Of a DNA stretch of 64,000 nt, positions 35,960-47,094 are shown one piece after another. A model generated the notes under the pieces. That model was not told the DNA's origin. It worked only from the letters and a program-made list of their open reading frames with translations, and made no database searches. The number at the start of each line of letters is the position of its first letter. Positions within the stretch are counted from its first letter, which is position 1. This DNA comes from Hydractinia symbiolongicarpus. Lineage: Eukaryota; Cnidaria; Hydrozoa; Anthoathecata; Hydractiniidae. The position numbers and the translations under genes are program-made. The stretch covers positions 7,440,001-7,504,000 of the forward strand of contig NC_079881.1 in assembly GCF_029227915.1 (NCBI RefSeq). The letters run 5' to 3'.

Positions 35960-37330
35960 GTTAGTTTATTGCAAACCCTGCCAAAGGTTGACACAAAATG
36001 TGAAAAATAAACAATAAATTTTGCCTAAGTAGAAATTTTTATCTAAGGTGTTAAAAAGGGATTGCAAGGATAAATTATAATGCAATAAAACATTATTTGA
36101 TATATTGCATACGGTCCTTCCTCACCAAACTTTAGACAAAATGCCAACAAAATAACGGTGTTTAAATCTAAAATTAATAAAGTCCTTTTAGCAATTTGCA
36201 TGCTGTTTTACCATCAATAAAATAAACAAAATTTCAAATCTCACATAGTATTCTGTCACAAATTTTCATAAAATATATATATAAGTCATAATGAGTCATG
36301 TTAAACAACAGCAATCAATCTTTATATAAGTTCATTTTATGTCAATTTTTGCACCAATTTTGCAACACAAAATACAAATTCTAAATAATACTAAAATCTC
36401 TTATTTTGGTCCTTCGCATACCGGCGGTCTCCCACAAAAGTTTAATCAAAATGTAAAAAATGAGAGGTAACGACAAAATCAAAGTTTGCAAAATTTAATT
36501 ATTTCGGTACATATATCTACTGCATATGCCCTCTAAAACAATATTTTAATCCAAAATGCCAATGAAAAACAGTTTGCAACAAAAATCAATTATTTCGATA
36601 ATATTGCATACACTCTTTCCTCACAAAAGCTTCACAAACTGTAAAAAAAAAGAATGGTTTTAGGGAGTGCTTCTGATTAAACAAAAAAAGTTTTTTTGAC
36701 ATATTGAATCTAGCCCTTACCCGTTAAATCTTACACAAAATTTCCAAAACTATATACGATTTAGAACACATCAAATTTAAATCGAGAAGGATCAGTCATT
36801 TCGATATATTGCACCGAGTCCTCCCCAGTAAGAATTTATACAAAACATAGAAAAACAAAGCTTGCAAGGTGTAAAATTGAATTCTTCTTCTGTGTATATA
36901 TATATGGTCCTTCCTCGCAAAATTAACATAAAATGTCAAAAAGGTTCAGATATAACATCTAACACAACAAAAATCAGTTCTATCAGTATATGTCATGCCA
37001 TTGTCTTCCACCAAATGTTCCCCTTAAAGTTACACAGACACAGCCTGCAAATTAAAAACAACTAAGATCAGGTATTTCGGTCTATTTCATACCATTCTGT
37101 TCCAAATAACTTATAAAATGTAAAAATTGAGTGGTAAAACAGAAATTTGCAAAATTCCATTTTTTTATATGCATGTATATTATATGCCTTCTACAACAAT
37201 AAGTTAATTCAAAATGTCAAAAAGAAGAAAAAAATAGCTTACAAAGAGTATAAAATTGAAATCAACAAAGTAGCTCTTTTGGTGTATTAAATATAAGCCA
37301 TACGCACAAAAGTTTACACTAAATGTAAGA
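35960..37330. repeat. Diverged tandem repeat array, right block
   Basis: About nine decayed units recur at intervals of roughly 80-220 bp, each recognisable by TATATTGCATAC, GGTCCTTCC and CACAAAAnTTTACACAAAAT-like words. Together with 33150-33660 this looks like one old satellite array interrupted by the lectin-exon duplicate. Confidence 0.65.
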
Positions 37331-39040
37331 AAATGGTTGTGTTTAGTAATTCTAAATTAAGAAAAGTCACTTCTTTTAGCATGCTGATTAAGGTTTTTGC
37401 CCACAAATTCTTACATGAAAATGTCAAAACCACAATTTGAAGCAAATTAAATTTACATTTTAAAAATAAGTAATTTCTGAACTTTATTTTCAGAATATTT
37501 GGAGGAAAAGAACTTCGCAAACCAAAAAAAACCAGGAAAGTTCAGGGTTAATAACGTTTGATGGGTTTTGTGGGAATATATATATATACTGGGAATCTTT
37601 AGTTTAAAGCTAGCATTAGCTAGCTACAGCAGCTAATAGCTAGTCACTTAAATATAAACTGAAGACTTAGCTAGGTATAAAGAACATGGCTACATATATA
37701 TATATATATTCCTAGCTAGCTAGCTAGTTGTTGGTGGTGGTTGGCTTTTTATGATGCTAGCTATAAAACATGTCTGGCAACAATAATATAATCAAAACTG
37801 AAAATAAAACATGAAAAAACCTTACAGAACCTTGCTATGATTAATTTATAAAACCATGCTCTTCTTCAAATGTTTTTTTAAAGATTTATTTTGAATGAAA
37901 GAGTAGAGAATACTCAAAAAGAACAGCCATCTTTTTCGTAAACACAATTTCCGTTTTATGCTATGAACTTCATTTAACAGTCCGTATGCTTTGTGAATAT
38001 CTAATACCGTTTCATATGTAGCGATACCTATATATATATGCTAACATAGAGTTTTTTGGCATAAGGGTATATATATTTATATCGTTATTAGCAGCGGGTT
38101 ATATATTTACACCTTATGTGCGATTTCTATAAAGTACATCCCTAATCTTTTTAGTTAAATTTAAGCGTACAGCCACGTCATAAGAAAGTGACCCGTGATT
38201 TCCGTGTCGTGGACTCACAGTTTTACTCACGCAAGGGAATTAATATATAAGATAATGTTTTTCTGTGATGCACTTGAATTTTCGCTTTAATGAGATTTCT
38301 ATTGTCGCTGTCATACTTGAAGGAAAATGTAAAATAATTTTTAGGGGTTTGTAAATACATATAATCACAAAAAACATCTCTTTATTATTTGAAATGATTC
38401 CACACGCATTACATTCGCCCCCAGGGTTTGTTGCCCAATGTAAAAGTCGGCAAAAGAAGCGGCATTTCCAATGTTCGCAAGATAATCGGAAGCAGAGTTT
38501 CGTTTCGCCTCTGTGAAGGAGGGTATAAGGTGAGCATGCGTATTAGGTTAAGGGTAGGATGTAAAAGAATACTAAATAACGTGGTCTTACTGAATTTCAC
38601 TTATGTATATCAGTACGTTAAATTTTACTTTGGTTTAAAAAATTGACTGATTCTCTTCTTAACAATATTTTTTATGTAATTATAGAGAGATATATTTGTA
38701 GGTTTTGGGACAAGGTGTTAACCCCTCAAAGAAAATTATTGATATCGACAGTCTCCCCCTCTATTCATATCCTTCGACAGTCTCAACCCCTAAATTCAAA
38801 TCATTAACATTGGTGACCTCCCAGCTGTCCTATGATGGTTCGATATATTTCTGCGCATGCGCAAAATAAATTTTGACCTGATAAATCCGACGACATCCGA
38901 CAGTCTCTGCGGGTGCGCAAAACTGTCACCAATATACGACAGAATGTGACGATATTTTGGGACAATTGTCAATTTCTGTCCTTGTAGAAAAAAATATTGA
39001 TCAAATTTTTTGTATAAATACAATTAGTTGGTTTAAAAAT
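37331..39040. other. Intergenic, repeats only
   Basis: Contains TATATA runs, a TAGCTAGC cluster at 37600-37728, and a segment near 38530-38560 that recurs inverted at about 25891-25920. No gene seen. Confidence 0.5.
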
Positions 39041-39796
39041 GTTCCAGATTGCTTCAAGACACGGAAAATGTGCAATAAAGCGGTTGCGGATAACCCATGG
39101 TCGCTCTTGCATGTCCCGGATTGATTAAAGAAGCAGGAAATGTGCAACGAGGCGGTTGGGGAGGAACCCCTTTGCATCTATATTCTAGATCGATGTAAGA
39201 TGCAAGAAGTGTGCAATAAAGCAGTTGATAAGATACCCTATATGCTCGAGTATGTTCCTGATCAATTCAAGACGCGGGAAATGTGCAATAAAGCAGTTAA
39301 TGAAATACCCTATATGCTTGATTATGTTCTAAACCGATTCACAACGCAGGAAATGTATAATAAAACAGTGGAAGAGGACCCCAGGTGACTCGTGGTTGTT
39401 CCGGATCGATTCAAGACGCAGGAATGTGCAACAAACTTATTGAAGAAAAAGCATATATGATCGAGTATGTCCCGCATCGATTTAAGATGCAGGAAACTTG
39501 TTGAATATGGTGTCTATATGATTGAGTATGTCCCACATCGATTCAAGACGCAGGAAATGTGTAATAGAGCAGTTGAGGTGGATCCTTATAATCCCAAGTA
39601 TGTTCCGGACTGGTATGTTACTGAGGACATGCGTAAACAGGTTGAATCTGAATTGATCGATGCCTATCGGCAGCGAAAAGCGAAGAAAGTTCAAATTAAA
39701 AATAAATTGATCCTATTAACATGGCATCCGGATCGACATTGGGATTGGTGCCTCCCGGAGGACGAGGAACAAGAGATTTCAAAATTATGGGCTTAA
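39041..39796 (+). pseudogene. Broken gene of 24-residue MCNKAV-type repeats
   Basis: About eight tandem units of 72 bp encode variants of FKTQEMCNKAVEEDPYMLEY followed by VPDR. They close with a non-repeat cap that includes YVTEDMRKQVE, QRKAKKVQIK, TWHPDRHWDWCLPEDEE and KLWA before the TAA at 39794-39796. The reading frame is broken by an in-frame TGA near 39122, another near 39388, and frameshifts in units six and seven. Repeat proteins of this type occur in cnidarian genomes in many copies, often near mobile DNA; their function is not known to me. The start is lost, so the 5' limit is simply where repeat homology begins. Confidence 0.6.
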
Positions 39797-40174
39797 TCAA
39801 TAAATTCAAAAAAAAACCATGAAGGCAACTTTACCGCCAACTGATTTTGGAAGCTTGGGCAAATGTTTTATGTCACCACCCACTTGACGATAAGCTTGAT
39901 ATCGTTTTCAACTCTACCTTGAATAGGATATCACGCGCAGATTGCGTTGTTTTTTCAGCAACACTACCAAGATTGATGCTACCATCAAATTCAAGGTGAG
40001 TTTTATCTGCGATTCGTTGAACGGATTTTTAGCAGGGAAGAAAATCGCCATTTCTAACTGATAGATCCTATTATTTCAAATGATGTCAATGCACCAGGAA
40101 GTGTACATGGGAAGCTAAAACCTATTCTTTGTAGAAGAAAACATCGATTCATCGATAATACTTCTGAGGAGGTT

Positions 40175-40700
40175 TTAAATGCGATAAATTAAATAACCTT
40201 TTTTCTTCCTTTTGTTGCTTCTTTCTTCATAAACTCGATCAGTTTCGCCCATAGTTGTTCGTCGCAAAGTTGTGGATGACCAACGCGTGACTCTGCTATC
40301 CCAAGAAGTCTGCAAACTTTGTCCACCGCTCCACCGTGATAAAGTTTCGCTTTGGTAATATGATATTTTGATAATTTCATCTGCTACCTTTTTCAAGTTT
40401 CTCAATGTCATCAACCGATTTGACCAGCTAAAGAGATGGATTCACGAGATGATCTTTTTTAAGAAAGTTCGGCATGAGTTGATAGGCGATTAACTTTTGC
40501 TGATATCTCCCTTTTTTCATTTTCTCTTTGTAGCAGTTCAGTATGGCCGACATGGTTTGTATCGTCGACTCTTCTTTCCAGGTCTCTCAGTACTCGTTCA
40601 ATGTCATCTGTGAGAAATTTGTACTGCTTCTCTTTCGAAACTTTCTTCTGTTGACTGAAAACATAGTCACTTAATCCTTTCTAGTGTTAAAGGTCATTAG
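40175..40700 (-). pseudogene. Degenerate fragment, possibly gag-like, of a retroelement
   Basis: Read on the minus strand, a chain of short frames gives a charged, helical stretch around 40690-40400. It is followed by YHGGAVDKVCRLLGIAESR and EQLWAKLIEFMKKE at 40330-40200. The latter resembles N-terminal regions of polyproteins of cnidarian LTR retroelements as I remember them. Stops and frameshifts interrupt it. No reverse transcriptase follows. Confidence 0.35.
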
Positions 40701-41673
40701 AATCTCTGATGTTATTCGACTTCAGTTGCTTTTCGTTTTTTTATGCTATAGCTACTTCGTAAGGGTGATAACTTCTCCAATGATTTATCAATGTGGTCAG
40801 TCAAACAATTAGCTTGTAGTAATGAATCATTCATTTCATTCATTTCCAAGTCTTAACAGTGATATACAATTCAAACAACACGCGATATACATTTGATTGA
40901 ACAAATAATTAAAGTTTAGGACTTGAATTCAACCTGTCTGTTCGCTGTCCATGACTGATCTGAGAAAAGGATACAAAAGTCTAAATTTATATAATTTATA
41001 ATTTATATAATATACCAAAAGAAATTATAAATATTGGCTTCGTGACATTTGGAATTTGTTATATCGTAAGAAAGTCCAACATCGTTGCATGGTGCATATG
41101 CTTAAATAAAATAAATTCACGAATCAATTCAGTTTAGTAGCAGAGCAGTTAATTTACTTACTGAAATGAATGGCAAAATGGCTGCCCAGAGTCCTCAAAA
41201 TCATGGTAGTGTCCACCAAGCAAACTTAACGTTTCCCTATAAGAATCAATAGGTCTTATGTTTAAAACAATAAAAAAATAAGAATAATGAATATCTTAAA
41301 ACGAATTATACCTTATCCCATGTGATTAACCAGTCAAGAAATTACCCCGCATTAAATTATTTGAGAATATGCGATATCACACGAAGCAAAAATTACGGCA
41401 ACAGTCGAATCCACGGTAGTGAAGCGGTCTTTAATACAAGGCGGTTTGGAAATCGAAATAAAAGTTTTCGTTGTTTGGAAAGACAATGTAAAAAATTTAA
41501 AAATTTTGGGAGAAAAAGTGCTTTCAGTTAATTTTCCACTTGGATCAGAGTATGAAGATTATACAAAAGCTATTTTAAAAAAAGATCACTGAAAAAGAGA
41601 ACGCCGTGGAGCTATCGTAAGATGAGAAGGAAATAGTGGAAAATTTGTAAAAAAACATGTATATTTATGTTTT
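40701..41673. other. No gene seen
   Basis: AT-rich DNA with no supportable ORF or recognised repeat. Confidence 0.45.
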
Positions 41674-41677
41674 TTAA

Positions 41678-42017
41678 AGGGGCTACGGAACGGCTGTTGG
41701 TTTTCGACTTTAGTGACTTACACGAAAGTCGAGTAGATGGCGGCGAAAAAAAATGGCTATTTTTCCGGCATGTATGTACTTTGCAGGCTCGAACATATAG
41801 ATATATCTAGATTTTTTATCTTCTCCAGCCTAGGTCATGTTTTCATCCAGAATGAGTCTTGCTGAGATAATTCTATGTGTTATACTTTTCGAAAAAAGAT
41901 AATGAACCAGCGAGCAAAGTGCGCTGGTCTGTTCATTGCGCAAAACGCGCTTGCCGGATTTTTTATATGCGCGCGGGCTATACGGAATGTGAGCATTTTA
42001 ACCGGTTCGTAGCCCCT
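41678..42017. mobile_element. 340-bp MITE with TTAA target duplication
   Basis: Inverted ends AGGGGCTACGGAACGG and its near-complement CCGGTTCGTAGCCCCT are flanked on both sides by TTAA (41674-41677 and 42018-42021). TTAA duplication is the mark of piggyBac-type transposition. There is no coding capacity, so it is a non-autonomous element. Confidence 0.75.
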
Positions 42018-43403
42018 TTAAGCTTTTATATATTATAAAAAAGTCACCAAATTAACAATATTTTAATTAACGAGCCATGAAATTAACAGTCTTTAAATTA
42101 ACACTGCATTTAATTAACGGTCATTATTATCATTTTTATCTAAAGTTTATGGTTCACTACACATTTTGGAAACTTATTAACTACTAAGGACAGGGATCTT
42201 TTTATGACCAAGAGAGTTGTATGTCATTTATTCATGAATGTGAGTTATCGAAATTTAGCTAAATCAATATGCCGGACAAGAATTTGGTCTGAGAATCTTT
42301 TGAGTTGATGGAAGACACTTTGGAAGTGTTTCGAACGGAAATAGAAGAGAAGACTTCGAAGGAAAGAAGAGAAGTAAGCCAGAGGGGTTATCGTACACAA
42401 CAACAACAACAGCTGTTTGTTTCTGCGAGAGAATAGCGGACAATCCAGTGAAATGAGCAATTACAATAATTCGAATTTAGTGTGCAGATTGCTGCGACAA
42501 AAGGGTAAACCAACATATCACACTACTATGTTCGTGTGATTTAATAACTTTTTTTTTACATTTTAAGATACTGTAATTTTATGATGTCAATTGGTCGAGT
42601 AGTTGAAACTGTCTATCACACTCCAAAAAGTATATAATATCATAAACATGCAGCTAAAATTATGACGTGATCTAATATAAACTGGAAACCCCAAAATAGC
42701 GAGATGAATGAGTGTCAGATTTGAATGATGAACCACTGGGAAAGCTTTCACTAAAGCACGCATGTAATATTTAATCTATGGACAAAATTTTAAAAGCGCT
42801 TATTACTGAGATTGTGGCACAAATTACATATAATAAATTTACAGCGGAATCCTATATTTACGAGCTACTGTTCAGATTACGTTGACGAGAGGGACAGCAT
42901 TAAAATTAATGACACACTGGCTTGCGTTAACCATTGTACTTCAACCTTGAAAAATAGAAACTGCTCGTCTATTATGTTACATATATTATACTTATACTCT
43001 GGCCGAAAATCCGCAAACATCGTCATCATCTCATCGCGTCCCACCACCATTGCAGGCAAACGATGATCTTGTAAGAGTGAATAATCTGTTTTGACAGGTG
43101 TGGATGCCACACTCATCAGTCTTAAGGAGAGATTGTTGGATAATCTTGTTACTCGCCAACGAAAACTTGAAAGGGGAAAAGAAATTATGAATTTGGACTG
43201 AATTAGATTTACAAACAAAATGGACGAAAGCAATTCAATATTTGCAGATAATTTCTGGATAAAATTATTGACAGCGCTGATAACATTGACATCGATATAA
43301 ATGAAGCAAAGGAGGTGGTCTCTGAAGGGAAGAGACTAATATTTACGCGAATAAATTTGGTTCGATTTGCCGACAGGAAAAACTAGGTGACAGTTAACGA
43401 CAC
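42018..43403. other. No gene seen
   Basis: Short opposing ORFs around 42812-43233 have no family resemblance. The sequence is otherwise AT-rich. Confidence 0.45.
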
Positions 43404-43475
43404 GTCTCCATAGCGCACTCGATTACCGCTTTCGGCTGGTAGAAAAGTTAGTTATTCAATCCCACCCAGGAACTA
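43404..43475 (+). pseudogene. tRNA-Asn-derived relic
   Basis: Aligns along its length with eukaryotic tRNA-Asn: GTCTCCA at the 5' acceptor, TAGCGCACTCGATTA as D arm and A box, TTCGGCTG as the 5' side of the anticodon arm. TTATTCAATCCCACCC is the T arm and B box. The GTT anticodon and the 3' side of its stem are damaged, and the acceptor stem pairs poorly. So it is a tRNA pseudogene or the head of a tRNA-derived SINE, not a working tRNA. Confidence 0.6.
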
Positions 43476-43676
43476 AGGTACTACTAATTCGATCCCTTAA
43501 ACAATAAATGCTGCTTAAGATTTCTCGTGACATATAACGGTTAGCACTAGTCTTTCTCCAAGGTACTAAACTTGCGTCATTTTAAAAATTTAAAATACGA
43601 AAGTTACAAATTTCTTTGAAAAAAGATTATGTTTTCGTAACCTTCGATTTTCGCCATGCCTATCATCACATCCCCA

Positions 43677-43791
43677 ATTCTGGTAAGTCGTCCACGTATT
43701 ACTTCCTGAATATAAAGGAGATAACGTATTCAACATGCCTTAGACCTATGTACGTTCCCAAGCCTTGTGGACGTGGACGACTTACCAGAAT
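43677..43791. repeat. Perfect 21-bp inverted repeat, 73-base spacer
   Basis: The 21-mer at 43677-43697 (core TGGTAAGTCGTCCACGT) is the exact reverse complement of 43771-43791. Transcribed from either strand, this would fold into a 115-nt hairpin with a 21-bp perfect stem. It could be a microRNA-like precursor or the remains of a small inverted-repeat element. Confidence 0.8.
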
Positions 43792-46124
43792 CTAGACTTG
43801 GAATCAGCAGGATAAATTGTTAATCTTAAAAAACAAATTTCGAACCTTTGTCTTTTGGCAGGTGCATTCGTTCCCTAAAATGAAGCAAGAAATAAGTTTA
43901 ACTCACCCAGAATCATTAGCAGTCTTAAATGTTTTGGAATTTTTTGGTTTTCTCGTGCGCAACAAAACCGTTTAATGGAACACTGATAATGTTAATTTAA
44001 AATTGCACAAGCGGAAAGCTCAAAAGAGCACTTGCAGTCGTTGGCCATTGACATTTATAAACTTTACAATGTAAAGAAGTTTATCCTAATTGGAGCCCAT
44101 GTGGCCAAAAAATTATCGCTGAGTCGTTAGACACGGATAATTGGACTTTTGAGATTAGAAAGTTTTTAATGATTAATAAAATCTTTCGGAAAATTTACCT
44201 TGAAGTGGGCAGATTTTCAAACGAGTTTCGCAAAGTTTCGCAATTCTTAGGGATAATTTCTTTCTATTTTCGCCATATAAATCGCTTGTACGTATTGTGT
44301 AGACCACAAAATTCAGAGACTCCGAAATAAATTGTGTTTATTTGTGATGGCTGGTTGTGTTTAAATAAATTAGAAAGGAACAGTGATCGCTTGTTAGGAC
44401 ATTGTTTTGGAACAGCAAAAGTTGATATTAAATTCGCATCTACAAGTAAATGTTTCTAATTAAATAAACCTTTACGTTCGCATAAAGGAGTATGGTATAA
44501 AAATTTTAGCAGCGCAATTGCGGCCTGTGTTTCGACTTGACTTTCTCAGCTTCTCCTAAACCGTTCGAAATACCAGCACAGTACCGCCCACGCACAATCT
44601 CGTTACCTACTGTCTTCCTTAATGTCTTTATTGATCAATTTTCGCGAAGCTTAACTTTTATGAATTTGATGAATTTTACCTATGTTCGCAAAAATTAATC
44701 TATTCCTGGAAATTTCATTTGGTGAAAATCAAACTTCTTACTAGAAATGACTTTCTGCCTAAATATAGCGGCGTGACAAAACAGATAAATTTCGTTGTTC
44801 TTTTTCTTTCTTGCTCCATTACCAAAGCATGCTCTTTTGCACATTTCGCAAATATTTTTACAACCCATTGGCTAATTTCACAAAAATTTTTTATTATTTC
44901 TTATTATACTCATTATTCAGCTTTTTTTTATTTTCCATTTAGGCCGTCAGTACAGTTCGTTAACCTTTTTTTTGTACCTCTGTATCAAAAATGGTCTATT
45001 CGCGAAAAACAAATTTTCACCATTTATCTAAAATAGACCGATTCGCGGAAATAAGTCTTCGCGAAAATTATTGAAAAAGGTATTTATCCAATAAAAACGA
45101 AAGTGACAGCACTCTTTTATACCTCCATGGTGACAGGGTAAATAGGAAGATGTCTGAAAAGCGCGAAAGTGGCCAAGGTGTAAACTCATAGCTAGCCAAA
45201 CTACAAAAATGACAAGGACTATGAAATAAAAGAAGAATATATTTCCTACGTTACTGAAACCAATTGTTTAGTTTGCGTGAGATATAAAAGTGTTGTATTA
45301 AATGAATCAGAGCAGTTAATAGTATGACCTGCCTTTCTTCAAATTGGACGTATGGATTTGAATGTTTTAATTAAAAAAATGAGAGCATTCACAAATGTCA
45401 AAAAATTTCTAGATTGCTCGTTTAGACAGGCGAAACGAAGGCAAAACAACGAACAATATTAAAAATTCTGTCATTTGCCTTTAATTTTATATTCACTTGA
45501 GTTTCCTACAATTTCCTAACTAAAAAGCCCTGTACCGTGACCAGTTTTCGGCCAAACGAAATCGGTGTTACCACATCTAAACCAGTGTTACTCGCCTTAT
45601 AGTAACAAGAAAACTCAATCGCGTGCTAGCTGTTCTAAAAACGTCTTCACCAAATAAAAATAATATGTTCATAAGAATCTTATCTTCTCTCGTGTGCGCA
45701 AAATTTATCTTTCCTAAACCATTTTATAAATTATTGAGCAATAACTTGCCTTGTTATGAAAATGAGGCGAGGCCCGTTGTAAGAAACAAAACAAATCGGC
45801 TGAAAGTGACGTAAAGACGTGTTTTAAGCGTACAATTTGTCTAAAACCCTGATGTCGCAATTCCCTTTATTTGTGGGAAAATTTGAGCATACGCAAAAGT
45901 TATTACGCGCGAAATACGTTCATATTGCTATTGTGGAAAAATTAATATGAACGAAATATTGGAACTTCTTTAAAAAGCGGAGACTTACGGGACCACAGAT
46001 TTTGTCCGATATAGGAAGATGTTCGCCTTAGAGAATTTTAATTTACGGTGGCAAGAAACGCGGAAAAAATTCCACTTCAAAGTCGACAATCCATTAGGCA
46101 TACCCATATTAACCCTTCTCGTCA
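43792..46124. other. No supportable gene
   Basis: AT-rich DNA. Only short ORFs such as 44719-45036 occur, hydrophobic and without family resemblance. Confidence 0.45.
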
Positions 46125-46224
46125 CAGCGTCCGCTTTGGAGACGTTTTATTGTAAGAGTTATTAAGAAATCGTCTGGGACAAATCTTATGGCCGTTAAGG
46201 TGTCCGCTTTAGGAGGTTGCACTG
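46125..46224 (-). mobile_element. Solo terminal repeat of a pogo/Tigger-like element
   Basis: GTGTCCGCTTTAGGAGG then TTGCACTG (46200-46224), followed by TA, is a mutated copy of the right terminal repeat of the element at 15347-16052. A further GTCCGCTTTGGAG lies at 46129-46141. No internal region or left end is recognisable. Confidence 0.55.
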
Positions 46225-46419
46225 TAGTTATATTTCATGCGCCAAAATTAATAAAAATAAGTAAAAAATAAATAGGAAAAAAATTTGCGAGAAAAACAAA
46301 CCAGGTGTTAAGTACGTAAGAAACCTGAGTAAAAGTAAGCCTATAAAAACGCGAAGAAGAGGAAAAAATGATAAAGGTGAAAACTCTTACAGATCAGCTT
46401 AATTTTAAATAAATGTGTC

Positions 46420-46442
46420 AGCGACGACGTATTGTCGTCGCT
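46420..46442. repeat. 9-bp perfect hairpin
   Basis: AGCGACGAC, loop GTATT, GTCGTCGCT. Small and GC-rich against its AT-rich surroundings. No U-run follows, and its role is unknown. Confidence 0.6.
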
Positions 46443-46491
46443 ACATACAGTTAATAACATTATCATGTAGTAGGGACAGTTCAATTTTTAT

Positions 46492-46580
46492 ATACTAGTC
46501 GTTAGCCTGTGTTCGCACTTGCCATGTTTGGCTCAGACAGACAGACAGATAGACAAATATAATATAAACGCAGTTAACAA
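46492..46580 (+). repeat. ACTAGTCGTTAGC repeat, copy 1 (decayed)
   Basis: Starts ACTAGTCGTTAGCCTGTG, ends with a CAGACAGACAGA run and ATAATATAAA. This is a shortened member of the family best seen at 47602-47717. Confidence 0.6.
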
Positions 46581-47094
46581 AAAAAGATACAAATTAACGT
46601 CAGGATGATATATTTCGGTATATACATTTCCTATTTAAGTTAATCAATACTATATAACAGAGTCGAAGAAAAGTATTTGTAAGAAACGAAAGCTGTAGCG
46701 AGAAATATGCTTTCTTCAAAGATGATTTTAAACTAACAGTTTAGCTTGCAACCACAAAATGGAAGAGTCTAAACCCCTTTAAAACAAACCAACATAATTA
46801 CAGACTGTCCACACATATTTGCTGAAATAAATAAAAAAATACACAAAAACTAAACATCTGCAGCGTAAATTTCTCCGACGATGAAGTGCGGAGCAAAAAC
46901 CAACACGAAGGAGGGTCGCTTTAACAGTAACGTTGTTTGATATAAACTGTAGACCCAAGGCAGATTAAGACGGATGATAAATATATGAAGTTAATTTCTC
47001 ATTAGAATATTTGGTATTAACATAATTTTATAGGCTAAGATCAATTTGTCAACTGGAAACACGATATCGTCAATAGGTCAAAACATCTCCAGAT

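Noticed and set aside
42877-43233. 118-codon minus-strand ORF
   Set aside because: Opposed by an 84-codon plus-strand frame in the same DNA, with no family resemblance. Surrounded by relics.
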